A DNA stretch of 64,000 nucleotides from an uncultured Fretibacterium sp. (GTDB lineage Bacteria; Synergistota; Synergistia; Synergistales; Aminobacteriaceae): positions 40,828-104,827 of the forward strand of contig CALGGR010000107.1 in assembly GCA_937915755.1 (NCBI GenBank). The letters are read 5' to 3'. Below, one piece after another: positions 39,538 through 48,161 of the stretch. The translations under genes were made by a program, and so were the position numbers. The notes under the pieces are model-generated. The model saw nothing but the letters and a program-made list of their open reading frames with translations. It did not search any database and was not told the origin of the DNA. Every line of letters begins with the position of its first letter. The stretch's first letter is position 1.

Positions 39538-40637
39538 GCCTTATTGAAGTTCGCAATCTCTGCAAGTCATTCGGAAAGTTGAGCGTCCTCAATGATGTCA
39601 GCCTCAACGTTGAGGAGGGCGAGAGAATCGCAATAATCGGAGGCTCGGGCTGTGGAAAGAGCGTCTTCCTTCGTTCGCTGGAATTGCTGGAACGTCCTGA
39701 CAGCGGACAGATATTCATTGACGGCGAGGAAATTACGGCCAGAGGTGCAGACGTGAACAGGATACGCCGAAAAATGGGCATGGTGTACCAGAAATTCTAC
39801 CTCTTCTCGCACATGAACGTAATGGACAATCTATGCCTTGCCCCCGTGAAACTCGCAGGAGTCCCGCGCGAAGAGGCCGAAGCTCACGCTATGGAATGGC
39901 TCTCTAAGGTCGGCCTAACATCAAAGGCTCACGCTATGCCCGACAAACTTTCAGGAGGTCAGCAGCAGAGGATCGCAATATGCCGAAGCCTCATGATGAA
40001 GCCGAAAGTCCTTCTCTTCGACGAACCAACGAGCGCGCTTGACCCAACGATGGTCGGTGAAGTTCTGGCGATGATAAGAATGCTGACGAAGCACAACATG
40101 ACGATGATGATCGTTACGCACGAGATGAATTTTGCGCGTGAGGTTGCTGACAGGGTGCTTTTCTTCGCGGAAAGGGGAATTTATGAGCAGGGGAAGCCGT
40201 CTGAGATATTCGACAATCCCAAAGGTGAGAAGACTATCGCGTTCATCAGGAAGCTAAAGTATTTCAGCTATGAGGTAAGGCAAAGGAACTTCGACCTTCT
40301 TGAGATGCAGGGAAAGATTCACGACTTCTCGGAGAAATATGGACTAAGCTCACGGCTCGCGTACAGGCTGGCATTGTGCTGTGAGGAGCTTGTTTACGAG
40401 ATGATTTCAGGCTGTTATGGCGACGGCGGGAACGTTAATATTGATGCTGGTATCTCATACTCTGAGGCTGACGGCACGACGGTGATTGAGATTACGGCTG
40501 AGGGCAAAGAGTTCAACCCGTTCAATGCAGAGGACGATGACGATGTTCACTTGGGTGTCTCAATGCTCAGGAAGATAGCAAAGAACATAACGCATGAATA
40601 TTTAGAGGGCGTTAACAGAATTGAGATAGTATTGTGA
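39534..40637 (+). CDS. Amino-acid ABC transporter ATPase fused to an RsbW-like ATPase domain
   Basis: A 367-residue protein. Residues ~1-240 are a complete GlnQ/HisP-type ATPase: Walker A IGGSGCGKSVFLRSLELLER, Q-loop, signature LSGGQQQRIAICRSLMMKPK, Walker B VLLFDEPTSALDP, H-loop IVTHEM. The remaining ~125 residues resemble an RsbW/SpoIIAB HATPase: YRLALCCEELVYEMISG (N-box), ITAEGKEFNPF, DVHLGVSMLRKIAKNITHEY and GVNRIEIVL. GlnQ proteins are normally ~240-250 residues, so this is a true extension. A possible role is coupling transport to signalling or to a second ATP-dependent switch (inference). A further HATPase-like gene (35027-35650) starts the locus. Confidence 0.88.
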   Translation: MSLIEVRNLCKSFGKLSVLNDVSLNVEEGERIAIIGGSGCGKSVFLRSLELLERPDSGQIFIDGEEITARGADVNRIRRKMGMVYQKFYLFSHMNVMDNLCLAPVKLAGVPREEAEAHAMEWLSKVGLTSKAHAMPDKLSGGQQQRIAICRSLMMKPKVLLFDEPTSALDPTMVGEVLAMIRMLTKHNMTMMIVTHEMNFAREVADRVLFFAERGIYEQGKPSEIFDNPKGEKTIAFIRKLKYFSYEVRQRNFDLLEMQGKIHDFSEKYGLSSRLAYRLALCCEELVYEMISGCYGDGGNVNIDAGISYSEADGTTVIEITAEGKEFNPFNAEDDDDVHLGVSMLRKIAKNITHEYLEGVNRIEIVL

Positions 40638-40652
40638 AAATCGGGGTGAGAG

Positions 40653-41810
40653 TCACGGGGTTTTCTTCCTGCTCTTTGGAAGGACATCCCGGCTCTCTTC
40701 GCGCCAGAGAATATTAAAGCCATACTCGTCAGTCTCCTTTCTTGCGCCGAGAAAATCAATCACAGAACGTCCTATGTTCCGAAGATTGCTGACCTGCGAT
40801 TTGCTCAGCCCCGAAAAATCCAGCGTCTCAATGAGTGCCTCGTCATTCCCGGCGTAGGTTACTTCCGTCCTCTTTGAGCCGGGTGCAATAACGTACAACG
40901 GAGCAATCCCAAGCCCTGTTAGCCTAGTTTCCCCGTCGTCCTTCACAAACTCTGCGGAAAGTATCACGCTTCTCTCGCGCGGCAAAGTCCTCTGGAACGA
41001 CACGAAGTTCCCCAGCGACCAAGCAACTGCCCTCACTTCATCGCTCTCTAGTCTGACTTCAACGGGCTGGAGGACATGAGGGTGTGTGCCGACTATGAGG
41101 CTTGCACCGTTTGTGAACGCAGTATCAGCGGCCTTCTTCTGGTGGACGTTGGGACTGTAGTGGTACTCATTCCCCCAATGGAACAAAGCAATGATTATGT
41201 CAGGACTCAGGGACTTTGCGCGTGCCATGCTCTGCTCTATGTCGGCTTCGGATATTACATTGAGGTGAACATCTGAGGACTTCGGCCACTCGTTGCTTCC
41301 GTAACTGTGGTTGATGAATGCTGCGCGAATCCCGTTGTTTTCGAGGAGTATTGCGTCGTTCGAGGGAATGTCCCCGACTCCCAAGCCTATCCACGCAATA
41401 TCTGCACTGTCGAGAACTTCCGTCGTCCTTCGCGCACCAGAAGCTCCTCTGTCGAAGATGTGATTATTCGCAAGACTGAGAAGGTCAACCTCCAGATCAC
41501 CCGTGAGATTTTCTGTGAATACATCGGGTGTGTTGAAGAGAGGAAAGCCCGCATACTTGAGCTTCTTTCCTGTTCCAGCGAAAACAGTCTCAAGGTTGCC
41601 GACGAGAAATGCGTCCTTCAATAATGGCTTGACCCTCCTGAATGACGATGAGAAATCGTATGTCCCGTCCTTTCGTTTTGCCGCGTCAAGCTGCTGGTCG
41701 TGAACCATAATGTCGCCAATGAATATGAATCTTGCACGCGTCTCAGCGTTTGCACTTACACAGAACATCATCAGCATCAAAATCGCACAGAGTTTCTTCA
41801 ACGTAATCAC
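40653..41810 (-). CDS. CapA-family metallophosphatase-like exported protein
   Basis: A 385-residue CapA (poly-gamma-glutamate biosynthesis type) protein: signal peptide MITLKKLCAILMLMMFCVSA, then a calcineurin-like core with RFIFIGDIMVHDQQLDAA, LVGNLETVFAG, LLSLANNHIFDRGASG, FHWGNEYHYSP and VGTHPHVLQPVEVR, which carry the metal-binding Asp, Glu, Asn, His set. The name comes from Bacillus capsule genes; no capB/capC genes are present. The C-terminal ~60 residues are extra. It is convergent with the ABC ATPase gene. Confidence 0.9.
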   Translation of the reverse strand: MITLKKLCAILMLMMFCVSANAETRARFIFIGDIMVHDQQLDAAKRKDGTYDFSSSFRRVKPLLKDAFLVGNLETVFAGTGKKLKYAGFPLFNTPDVFTENLTGDLEVDLLSLANNHIFDRGASGARRTTEVLDSADIAWIGLGVGDIPSNDAILLENNGIRAAFINHSYGSNEWPKSSDVHLNVISEADIEQSMARAKSLSPDIIIALFHWGNEYHYSPNVHQKKAADTAFTNGASLIVGTHPHVLQPVEVRLESDEVRAVAWSLGNFVSFQRTLPRERSVILSAEFVKDDGETRLTGLGIAPLYVIAPGSKRTEVTYAGNDEALIETLDFSGLSKSQVSNLRNIGRSVIDFLGARKETDEYGFNILWREESRDVLPKSRKKTP

Positions 41811-41864
41811 TCCTAAAATTTTTCCAGCATGATAACATATTATCGTGTACGGAGGTGTAAAAAT

Positions 41865-42161
41865 ATGGCATTTACAGTTGATGAGATAAAGCGCACTGTT
41901 ATTCCCAAAGCTAGAGCATACGGCATTAAGAGCGTGAGATTATTCGGGTCATATGCCAGGGGTGAAGCAAACGATTCCAGCGATGTTGACCTTCTCATAG
42001 ATAGAGGTAAATTAGGCGGACTCGTTCAGTATTTCTCGTTCGTCAATGAGCTTGAAGATGATTTTTGCTGTCATGTCGACGTTGTTACTAGCGGGATAAA
42101 CGACAAGGATTTTCTTGACGGAATAATTCGGGAAGGAGTTTTATTGTATGCCTCTGACTGA
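41865..42161 (+). CDS. MNT-type nucleotidyltransferase (MntA-like antitoxin)
   Basis: A 98-residue minimal nucleotidyltransferase. VRLFGSYARGEANDSSDVDLLIDRG has the GSxxRG...SDxDLxxD active-site pattern, and the third Asp lies in CHVDVVT. In MntA/HepT pairs it AMPylates the HEPN toxin and so neutralises it. I chose ATG 41865, with GGAGGTG 8 nt upstream, over the upstream in-frame ATG. It overlaps the HEPN gene by 14 nt. Confidence 0.88.
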   Translation: MAFTVDEIKRTVIPKARAYGIKSVRLFGSYARGEANDSSDVDLLIDRGKLGGLVQYFSFVNELEDDFCCHVDVVTSGINDKDFLDGIIREGVLLYASD

Positions 42162-42498
42162 GAAGGACAAGATTGCTATCAGCTTGATGATTAAGTATTG
42201 CAACGATATTTCCATGCTGATGGATAGATACGGCGGAGACTTTCACAGATACACATCTGATATTTCATTTGAGTATTCCTGCGGCATGTGCTTAATACAA
42301 ATAGGGGAGCTTGCTGGAAGGGTATCGGAGGAAACGATGAAGAACAATCCTTCTGTTGCGTGGCGGGCAATAAGGGCAATGAGGAACATACACGCTCACG
42401 ATTACGGCAGCATAGATTATTCAATAGTGTGGGAGACACTGAAGAATGATATACCCGATTTGAAGTTGAAACTCTCAGAGATACTTCAGGAAGAATAG
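42148..42498 (+). CDS. HEPN-domain ribonuclease toxin (HepT-like, DUF86)
   Basis: A 116-residue HEPN protein. RAIRAMRNIHAHDYGSIDYS holds the RX4-6H ribonuclease motif (R-NIHA-H) followed by the D-Y of HepT. CLIQIGELAGRVSEETMKNN is the typical DUF86 helix before it. HepT toxins cleave RNA and are kept silent by the upstream MNT protein. All key residues are present. Confidence 0.88.
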   Translation: MPLTEKDKIAISLMIKYCNDISMLMDRYGGDFHRYTSDISFEYSCGMCLIQIGELAGRVSEETMKNNPSVAWRAIRAMRNIHAHDYGSIDYSIVWETLKNDIPDLKLKLSEILQEE

Positions 42499-42557
42499 AA
42501 TTTCCAAGCCATGATAACATAGTATAGTAATCACGCATATATCGAGGGAAAATTTTT

Positions 42558-43472
42558 ATGGCACAACAACACAATTTCTGGTGGACTGTCGAACTCAGCG
42601 TACCCTGCGCCCTGCGAAACCGTCAGCACAACGAGGAACGCCTCAGCACCATCGCCGCACTCACCGACTCCATAGGCTCAGAGATTTTCACGGAACAGGA
42701 CTTTTTCGGCAACGAACTCTTATTCCTCCGCACAAGTTACAACGGTGAAACTGAAATCGACGAGATTATTCATCACATTCTCTTCATACTTGAGGACGCA
42801 AATTTTCTCGGCATTGACATAGCACGATGCTACAGGGTCGACAATCAGGCATGGGACACCCAGCATTACGACGCATTCCCGCCCCTCCCAGTCGGAAAGG
42901 GACTCGTTGTAATGGCCCCTTGGCATGAGGACGATGAGATTCCCGCTGACCGTATGCCAATCTACATTTACCCCGCGAGCGCATTCGGAACTGGCTACCA
43001 CGAAAGCACCCAGATCGCGCTCTCGCTCCTTGAGGAAATCGTCAGGACAGGCGACACGATTCTTGATGTTGGGACGGGGACAGGGATACTTTTCATTACA
43101 GCTCTGAAACTCGGTGCAGGAAAGGCCATTGCCCGCGACATTGACCCCGACACACTCAGCGAGGCAAAGCGTAACATGAATCTCAACGGCATTAACCCAA
43201 AAGTCTGCGAACTCTCAGAAGGCGACCTCCTCAAAGGCTTCAAAGGGCAGGTCAACATACTCACAGCTAACATTCTGCTCAACCCGAATATCACACTCCT
43301 CCCCGACGTTAGAAGGACGCTCAAACCGAAGGGCTTTGCGATTTTCTCAGGAATGACGAGCATTGAGAGCCACATGTTCATATCGGTTATGGAGGCTTCG
43401 AGGCTTGAGATTGACCGCGAAATGAAGATCGGCGACTGGTGGGGCTGCAGAGCCGTGAAGTCATGGGGCTAA
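42558..43472 (+). CDS. prmA: Ribosomal protein L11 methyltransferase
   Basis: A 304-residue PrmA: substrate-recognition N-domain, then the SAM-dependent Rossmann domain with YPASAFGTGYHESTQIALSL (FGTGxHxST motif), DTILDVGTGTGILFITALKL (motif I) and LTANILLNPNITLLPDV (NI-x-L-N motif). It methylates L11 (family knowledge). The start MAQQHNFWWTVELSVPCALR is typical. It overlaps mtaB by 10 nt. Confidence 0.93.
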   Translation: MAQQHNFWWTVELSVPCALRNRQHNEERLSTIAALTDSIGSEIFTEQDFFGNELLFLRTSYNGETEIDEIIHHILFILEDANFLGIDIARCYRVDNQAWDTQHYDAFPPLPVGKGLVVMAPWHEDDEIPADRMPIYIYPASAFGTGYHESTQIALSLLEEIVRTGDTILDVGTGTGILFITALKLGAGKAIARDIDPDTLSEAKRNMNLNGINPKVCELSEGDLLKGFKGQVNILTANILLNPNITLLPDVRRTLKPKGFAIFSGMTSIESHMFISVMEASRLEIDREMKIGDWWGCRAVKSWG

Positions 43473-44749
43473 TATACGTTCACGTCTTCGGGTGCAGGAC
43501 GAGTCTCTGCGAGGGCGAGTACATTGCGGGCGAATTATTGTCGCTCGGCCACGAGATCACCGAGAACATAACTACCGACATATCATCAGCAGTAATCGTA
43601 ACTTGCTCCGTAACTTCTGAGGCTGACAGAAAGTGCAGGCAGCTCGTCAGAAGAGTGCGGAAAGTTCTTGGCGATGATGGCATTCTTGCGGTCTGCGGGT
43701 GCTGGTCTCAGGGACTCGATGTTGAAAGCGCGAGGGATTTGGGGATTGACATTCTCGGAGGCTCAAGGGGGAAAAACATCATTCCTTCTGCCGTAAATTA
43801 TGCTTTGAAACATGGCCGGGCTTTCACGGATATTAGGACGACTGACATTTTCAGCCCCTCAGAATGGGAGGAGCTTCATTTAACGTCAACAGTAATGCAT
43901 TCGCGGGCTTTCGTTAAGATTCAGGACGGCTGTAACCATTTCTGCACATACTGCGTAATCCCGTACCTCAGAGGCAGACCCGTAAGCAGGCCTCCCGAAA
44001 ACATAGTCTCAGAAATTCAAAGGCTCGTCGAAAATGGCACAAAGGAAGTAATATTCACGGGGATTCACTTGGGGATTTATGGGCGGGATATTGGAACTTC
44101 GCTCGCTGAATTGGTGCGGAGAGTCTCAGAGATTGTCTGCTTGAAACGTTTACGTCTTGGGTCGCTTGAACCTTTCTGCCTCGACGACGATTTGATGAAC
44201 GCGCTTGCTGAATGCGAGTCCTTCTGTCATCATTTACACTTGCCATTGCAGAGCGGTGATGACAATATTCTCGAAGCTATGAGAAGGGGATATACTGCTG
44301 AGGATTTCGTGAGTGTTTGTGAGAAAGCCAAGGCTGTAATCTCTCCTGATCTTCACATTTCCAGCGACATTCTTGTGGGATTTCCCGGAGAAACTGACGA
44401 GGCTTTCAGGAATACTCTTGACGCTATGAGGGCTTCGGGATTTGGCAGGGTTCATGTATTTCCTTACTCGGCGAGGAAAGGTACGTTAGCCGCAGAAATG
44501 GGCAATCAAGTTCCGCACTCAGTAAAAGTTTTGCGGACTTCTGAGGCAATCTCGCTCGGAAGGGAATTATTCGAGGATTACGCGAAAAGATTTATCGGCC
44601 ATGAAGTTGAGGTACTAATCGAGCGTGATAACAGGGGGCATACAAGGCACTATATCGACGCCGAATGCAAAGGGAATGACAACGAGATTGTGAAAGCTGA
44701 GGTGATACGTTTTGGCGACGGCAGGCTTGAATGTTTGCGTAGGGATTGA
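43463..44749 (+). CDS. mtaB: tRNA t6A37 methylthiotransferase MtaB
   Basis: A 428-residue radical SAM methylthiotransferase. The N-terminal UPF0004 domain has cysteines at FGCRTSLCEGEY, IVTCSVTSEADRKCRQ and AVCGCWSQ. The radical SAM cluster is CNHFCTYCVIPYLRGRPVSR (CX3CX2C), and the C-terminal TRAM domain is IGHEVEVLIERDNRGHTRHY. The FGCRTS start is MtaB-like rather than MiaB (NTYGCQMN) or RimO. It converts t6A37 to ms2t6A37. I chose ATG 43463, overlapping the prmA stop, over the in-frame ATG at 43439. Confidence 0.92.
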   Translation: MGLIYVHVFGCRTSLCEGEYIAGELLSLGHEITENITTDISSAVIVTCSVTSEADRKCRQLVRRVRKVLGDDGILAVCGCWSQGLDVESARDLGIDILGGSRGKNIIPSAVNYALKHGRAFTDIRTTDIFSPSEWEELHLTSTVMHSRAFVKIQDGCNHFCTYCVIPYLRGRPVSRPPENIVSEIQRLVENGTKEVIFTGIHLGIYGRDIGTSLAELVRRVSEIVCLKRLRLGSLEPFCLDDDLMNALAECESFCHHLHLPLQSGDDNILEAMRRGYTAEDFVSVCEKAKAVISPDLHISSDILVGFPGETDEAFRNTLDAMRASGFGRVHVFPYSARKGTLAAEMGNQVPHSVKVLRTSEAISLGRELFEDYAKRFIGHEVEVLIERDNRGHTRHYIDAECKGNDNEIVKAEVIRFGDGRLECLRRD

Positions 44750-45671
44750 TGCGGGGTCGTCGTGTTCAAAGCTGGCATATTCCGACAACTTGGGGACGAG
44801 GATTATCGCAGGTTCTGACGGTTTTGACTTCCTTGCACTTCGTGAGGAGGCTGAAATTTTCTTTGACGAGCCTGTATTCTCGTGCGTGATTGCGGTTAAT
44901 GACGACACCCCTTCACGGCAGCGCGAAAATCTCAGGGCTAAGGCTGTGAGTTCGGGATTCAGGGACGTTGAGATGATGGGCGGATTCGAGGCTCTCAGTC
45001 TTGGGCTTGGGAACGAGACGAGGACTCTTGTGTGCGATTTCGGAGCGTCGAGCTGCAGAATGACGGTTCTTGAAGGCGGCGAAGTCTTGGAGAATGCTGT
45101 GGTTGATGTTGGAGGGGATTTCTTCGACAAGAATTTTGCTGAATACCTCACAGAACGCAGGCTCATTAAGAAACTTGACGACACGATTCTCCGTGAGGCA
45201 AAACGATTGAAGCACATACTTAGCGAGGACGGGTCGCGTTTGTGGAACAATATTGAGATTCTTCGTGAGGATTTCACCAGGCTCGCATATTTTCCGATAC
45301 TTAGAGCTTTACACACTGCTGACAGGTTAAAGCGTGTCTGGGGACCTGAGAGATTCGTAATTACGGGCGGTAGTGCAAAAATCCCGATTGTTCAGGAAAT
45401 CTTCAAGGGTGCGGAAATTCTTGACGGCGTTATCGTGAAGGGCGCATCAATGAAAGCGTTAATGCTCACGAAGCAGGAGGCTCGGAAAAATATTGCTGAC
45501 ACTGTCTCTCGAATGCGCGAACTCAGAGCAGAGATTTTGAGGGTTGAGGAAGGTCTCACGCGCTCACAGAAGGACAGGCTCTATGTACTCTTTCGTCAGG
45601 CTGAAGGAATGAACGACTCAGGAATCATAACGCTGATGGAGAACTTAATCCGCGAAATCAGGAACGTATAA
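44712..45671 (+). CDS. Short Hsp70/actin-fold ATPase (orphan DnaK-like)
   Basis: A 319-residue protein with DnaK-like nucleotide-binding elements: VCVGIDAGSSCSKLAYSDN (phosphate 1), LVCDFGASSCRMTVLEGGEV (phosphate 2), NAVVDVGGDFFDKNFAEYL, and RFVITGGSAKIPIVQEIFKG (adenosine motif). A normal DnaK is ~600 residues; this one ends after a short helical tail with no substrate-binding domain. The start is TTG 44712, with GAGGTGA 7 nt upstream, inside mtaB; TTG 44727 is possible. It may be a specialised ATPase switch, and its client is unknown. Confidence 0.75.
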   Translation: MATAGLNVCVGIDAGSSCSKLAYSDNLGTRIIAGSDGFDFLALREEAEIFFDEPVFSCVIAVNDDTPSRQRENLRAKAVSSGFRDVEMMGGFEALSLGLGNETRTLVCDFGASSCRMTVLEGGEVLENAVVDVGGDFFDKNFAEYLTERRLIKKLDDTILREAKRLKHILSEDGSRLWNNIEILREDFTRLAYFPILRALHTADRLKRVWGPERFVITGGSAKIPIVQEIFKGAEILDGVIVKGASMKALMLTKQEARKNIADTVSRMRELRAEILRVEEGLTRSQKDRLYVLFRQAEGMNDSGIITLMENLIREIRNV

Positions 45672-45679
45672 TTACAAAA

Positions 45680-45707
45680 AAGTCCCCTTGCTTTCACAAG
45701 GGGACTT
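45680..45707. terminator. Bidirectional terminator
   Basis: AAGTCCCCTTG (45680-45690) pairs perfectly with CAAGGGGACTT (45697-45707), loop CTTTCA. Six A precede it, which become a U-run on the minus strand, so it best terminates the esterase gene at 45762-46730; it could also serve the Hsp70-like gene. Confidence 0.9.
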
Positions 45708-45761
45708 CTCCACGAAAAACATTAAGAAGGCATCTTAAGGAGATACTAGATGCTTGATATC

Positions 45762-46730
45762 TTATTTCTTGAGGTACTTGTCAAAGAAGTCAACCATGAT
45801 TTTCATCACAGGCTCCTGCATCCAGTGAGGCCCGCCGTGAGCTGCTCCAGGAATTACGTACCTTTCAGCCTCGATTCCCTGAGCTCTCAGTGCCTGATAG
45901 ATCTTGTCCGTCTGGCTCGGTGAAACTGACTTGTCCTTGTCCCCGTGCATGAAGAGCATCGGTACAGCCTTCTCGCTGACGTAATAGAGCGGGCTTGCCT
46001 TTCTCGACTCCTCTGGGAAATCCTTAACGCCGCCGTCAGGGCCGCCGAATCCGGGAACGCCTTTGACCCACATTGCCTCAGTGATTCCGGGCGAGTCATG
46101 GAGCTTTCGTTCTTCCTCCGGATAATCGTCGCCAATGCTCATGACTTCGGAAATCCCGAAGATGTCAACCGCGCAGAGTACATCGCTCGAATACTCAAGG
46201 TAGTCGCCCTTGTCGAACTCCTTGTTGCCGTTGATCAGGCCGACGAATGACGAAAGGTATCCGCCCGCGCTGTTGCCCAGTATGCCGACACGGTTCACGT
46301 CGATGTTGTACTGGTTGGCATGTGCACGAAGCCAGCGGATTGCAAGCTTGCAGTCCTCAACGGGAAGCGGGAACTTTGAGAGCGGTGCATGACGGTACTC
46401 AATGCTCGCGACAACGTAGCCGGCCTCAGCCAGTCTCATTCTCTGCTGAATCCAGTTGTTCTTCGGAGCCATGATGAAGCCGCCGCCTGATACGTAGACG
46501 ATTAACGGGAGCGGTGTCTTGCTGTCGGGCTGAAGAATGTCCATTGCAAGCGAGAACATCTGTGAGCCGCGCTCTTTGCCGGAGTTGAACGGAATGTCCT
46601 CGTAAAGGCTGATCGGGTTCTTCTCGATCTCTACGTTGAGGATTTTGCTCTCGAATTTTTGCCCCTCCTCAGCATAAGCGAACGATGCCATTATTGCGAC
46701 GAAAAGTAACGCTACGAAAATTTTACGCAT
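45762..46730 (-). CDS. Exported alpha/beta hydrolase (esterase, BD-FAE-like)
   Basis: A 322-residue exported esterase. Signal peptide MRKIFVALLFVAIMASFAYA; VYVSGGGFIMAPKN is the oxyanion loop (usually HGGG, here SGGG), VGILGNSAGGYLSSF is the nucleophile elbow (G-N-S-A-G-G), the acid is near HGDKDKSVSPSQT, and the catalytic His is in PGAAHGGPHW. Similar enzymes (BD-FAE, acetyl xylan esterase-like) act on esters of plant polymers; the true substrate is unknown. GGAGG on the minus strand lies 10 nt upstream, so I take ATG at 46730 instead of the longer frame. Confidence 0.85.
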   Translation of the reverse strand: MRKIFVALLFVAIMASFAYAEEGQKFESKILNVEIEKNPISLYEDIPFNSGKERGSQMFSLAMDILQPDSKTPLPLIVYVSGGGFIMAPKNNWIQQRMRLAEAGYVVASIEYRHAPLSKFPLPVEDCKLAIRWLRAHANQYNIDVNRVGILGNSAGGYLSSFVGLINGNKEFDKGDYLEYSSDVLCAVDIFGISEVMSIGDDYPEEERKLHDSPGITEAMWVKGVPGFGGPDGGVKDFPEESRKASPLYYVSEKAVPMLFMHGDKDKSVSPSQTDKIYQALRAQGIEAERYVIPGAAHGGPHWMQEPVMKIMVDFFDKYLKK

Positions 46731-46760
46731 GAATATTACTGCCTCCATTACTAAAATTTA

Positions 46761-48161
46761 TCACGTACAAGCCTTGACGATTTCCTCAATCGCAGCCTGT
46801 TCCGCAATTCTTATTTTGGTGAAGCCTGCCCTCATTGCCTCGTCTGCCGTCTGCTTCCCGATGCATACCGCCAAAGATTCTCGCATGTCAGTAACATTTT
46901 CGGCAAAACCTTTCACCGTTGAGGACGACGTGAAAATTATCATGTCTGCAAAACTTGGAACATGTGATAATTTTACATAATCAGTGCGGTAAATACAAAT
47001 ATTATCAGCAAAAATTCCGTATTTTATGAAGGCAGACTGAATTTCGGGTGTACCATTTTCGGCTCGGAACATTAGAATCTTTCCGCCAAAATTCGCAAGA
47101 CCTTCCGCCATGTGCTGACCGTCGAAGATTTCCGGCATGTAATCAACTTTGAGGCCATGAGATTTCAGAGCGTCCTTCGTCGCAGGGCCAATAGCAGCAA
47201 TTTTTGCACGCCCAAGTTCACGAATATCCCGCCCAGTTTCCGCAAGAATCTCGAATAACGTCTCAACTCCCGTAACACTCGTGAAGCCCGCCCAGTCATA
47301 GCCCGACAAATCAACGCCATCAAGTGAGCCGTGAATTGTGGAAGTCTTAATTGTGGGCATCAATATCACCTCAGCCCCCATATCACGAAGCATGGCCGAG
47401 AGTTTTTCCGCGCGGCCTTGTGGGCGGGTAATGATGATTCTTTTGTTGACGAGTGGAAGTTTCCCACGCCATGAGAGATTCAGAGCCGCAGTTTTCCCGG
47501 CAACTATTACCGAAGGAGGAGCGATGCTGTTGGAGGCTATAGTCTGGGAAAGCCCGGAGATTGTTGTCCTGAATGTACGCTGTAATGATGTTGTCCCGTT
47601 CTGAATTATCGCGCAGGGAGTATCAGGACTCATCTCGTAAAGCAATCTCTCTTGTAACGACTCAGAATTTCCAACACCCATCAGGAATATTGACGTTGCT
47701 CCAGCAAAATCGGGTATCATGTCGTCGCGGTCATGAGCCGTAAAAATGCTCACGCCCGAACAGTAATCCCTATGCGTCGCAGGAATCCCGGCATATGCAG
47801 GGACACTTATTGCTGACGTTACGCCGGGTACAACCTCGAAATCCAATCCCGCGCGGATTATAGCCTCTGCCTCCTCGCCGCCTCTCCCGAAAATATACGG
47901 GTCTCCGCCTTTGAGACGGACTACGTTTTTCCCCGACATTGCAAGGGTAATCATGGCCGACTCGATTTCTGACTGAGACATTGTGTGATTGCCCGCGAAT
48001 TTCCCTGCGTCAATCCTTTCTGCACTCTCAGGGATCATAGCGAGTATCCCCTCACCAACAAGATGATCATAGATTACAACGTCAGCACGCCTCAGAACTT
48101 CATAGCCACGCAACGTCAGAAGCCCGGAATCTCCCGGCCCTGCTCCGACAATATATATCAC
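46761..48161 (-). CDS. cobA-hemD: Uroporphyrinogen-III methyltransferase / uroporphyrinogen-III synthase fusion (CobA-HemD)
   Basis: A 466-residue fusion. Residues ~1-235 are Cob[44 protein letters not shown] and [20 protein letters not shown]. Residues ~240-466 are Hem[36 protein letters not shown] and [12 protein letters not shown]. It makes uroporphyrinogen III and then precorrin-2, feeding B12 or siroheme. The start is GTG 48161, overlapping the hemC stop as GTGA. The precorrin-2 dehydrogenase and the early genes hemA, hemL and hemB are not in the window. Confidence 0.95.
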   Translation of the reverse strand: MIYIVGAGPGDSGLLTLRGYEVLRRADVVIYDHLVGEGILAMIPESAERIDAGKFAGNHTMSQSEIESAMITLAMSGKNVVRLKGGDPYIFGRGGEEAEAIIRAGLDFEVVPGVTSAISVPAYAGIPATHRDYCSGVSIFTAHDRDDMIPDFAGATSIFLMGVGNSESLQERLLYEMSPDTPCAIIQNGTTSLQRTFRTTISGLSQTIASNSIAPPSVIVAGKTAALNLSWRGKLPLVNKRIIITRPQGRAEKLSAMLRDMGAEVILMPTIKTSTIHGSLDGVDLSGYDWAGFTSVTGVETLFEILAETGRDIRELGRAKIAAIGPATKDALKSHGLKVDYMPEIFDGQHMAEGLANFGGKILMFRAENGTPEIQSAFIKYGIFADNICIYRTDYVKLSHVPSFADMIIFTSSSTVKGFAENVTDMRESLAVCIGKQTADEAMRAGFTKIRIAEQAAIEEIVKACT

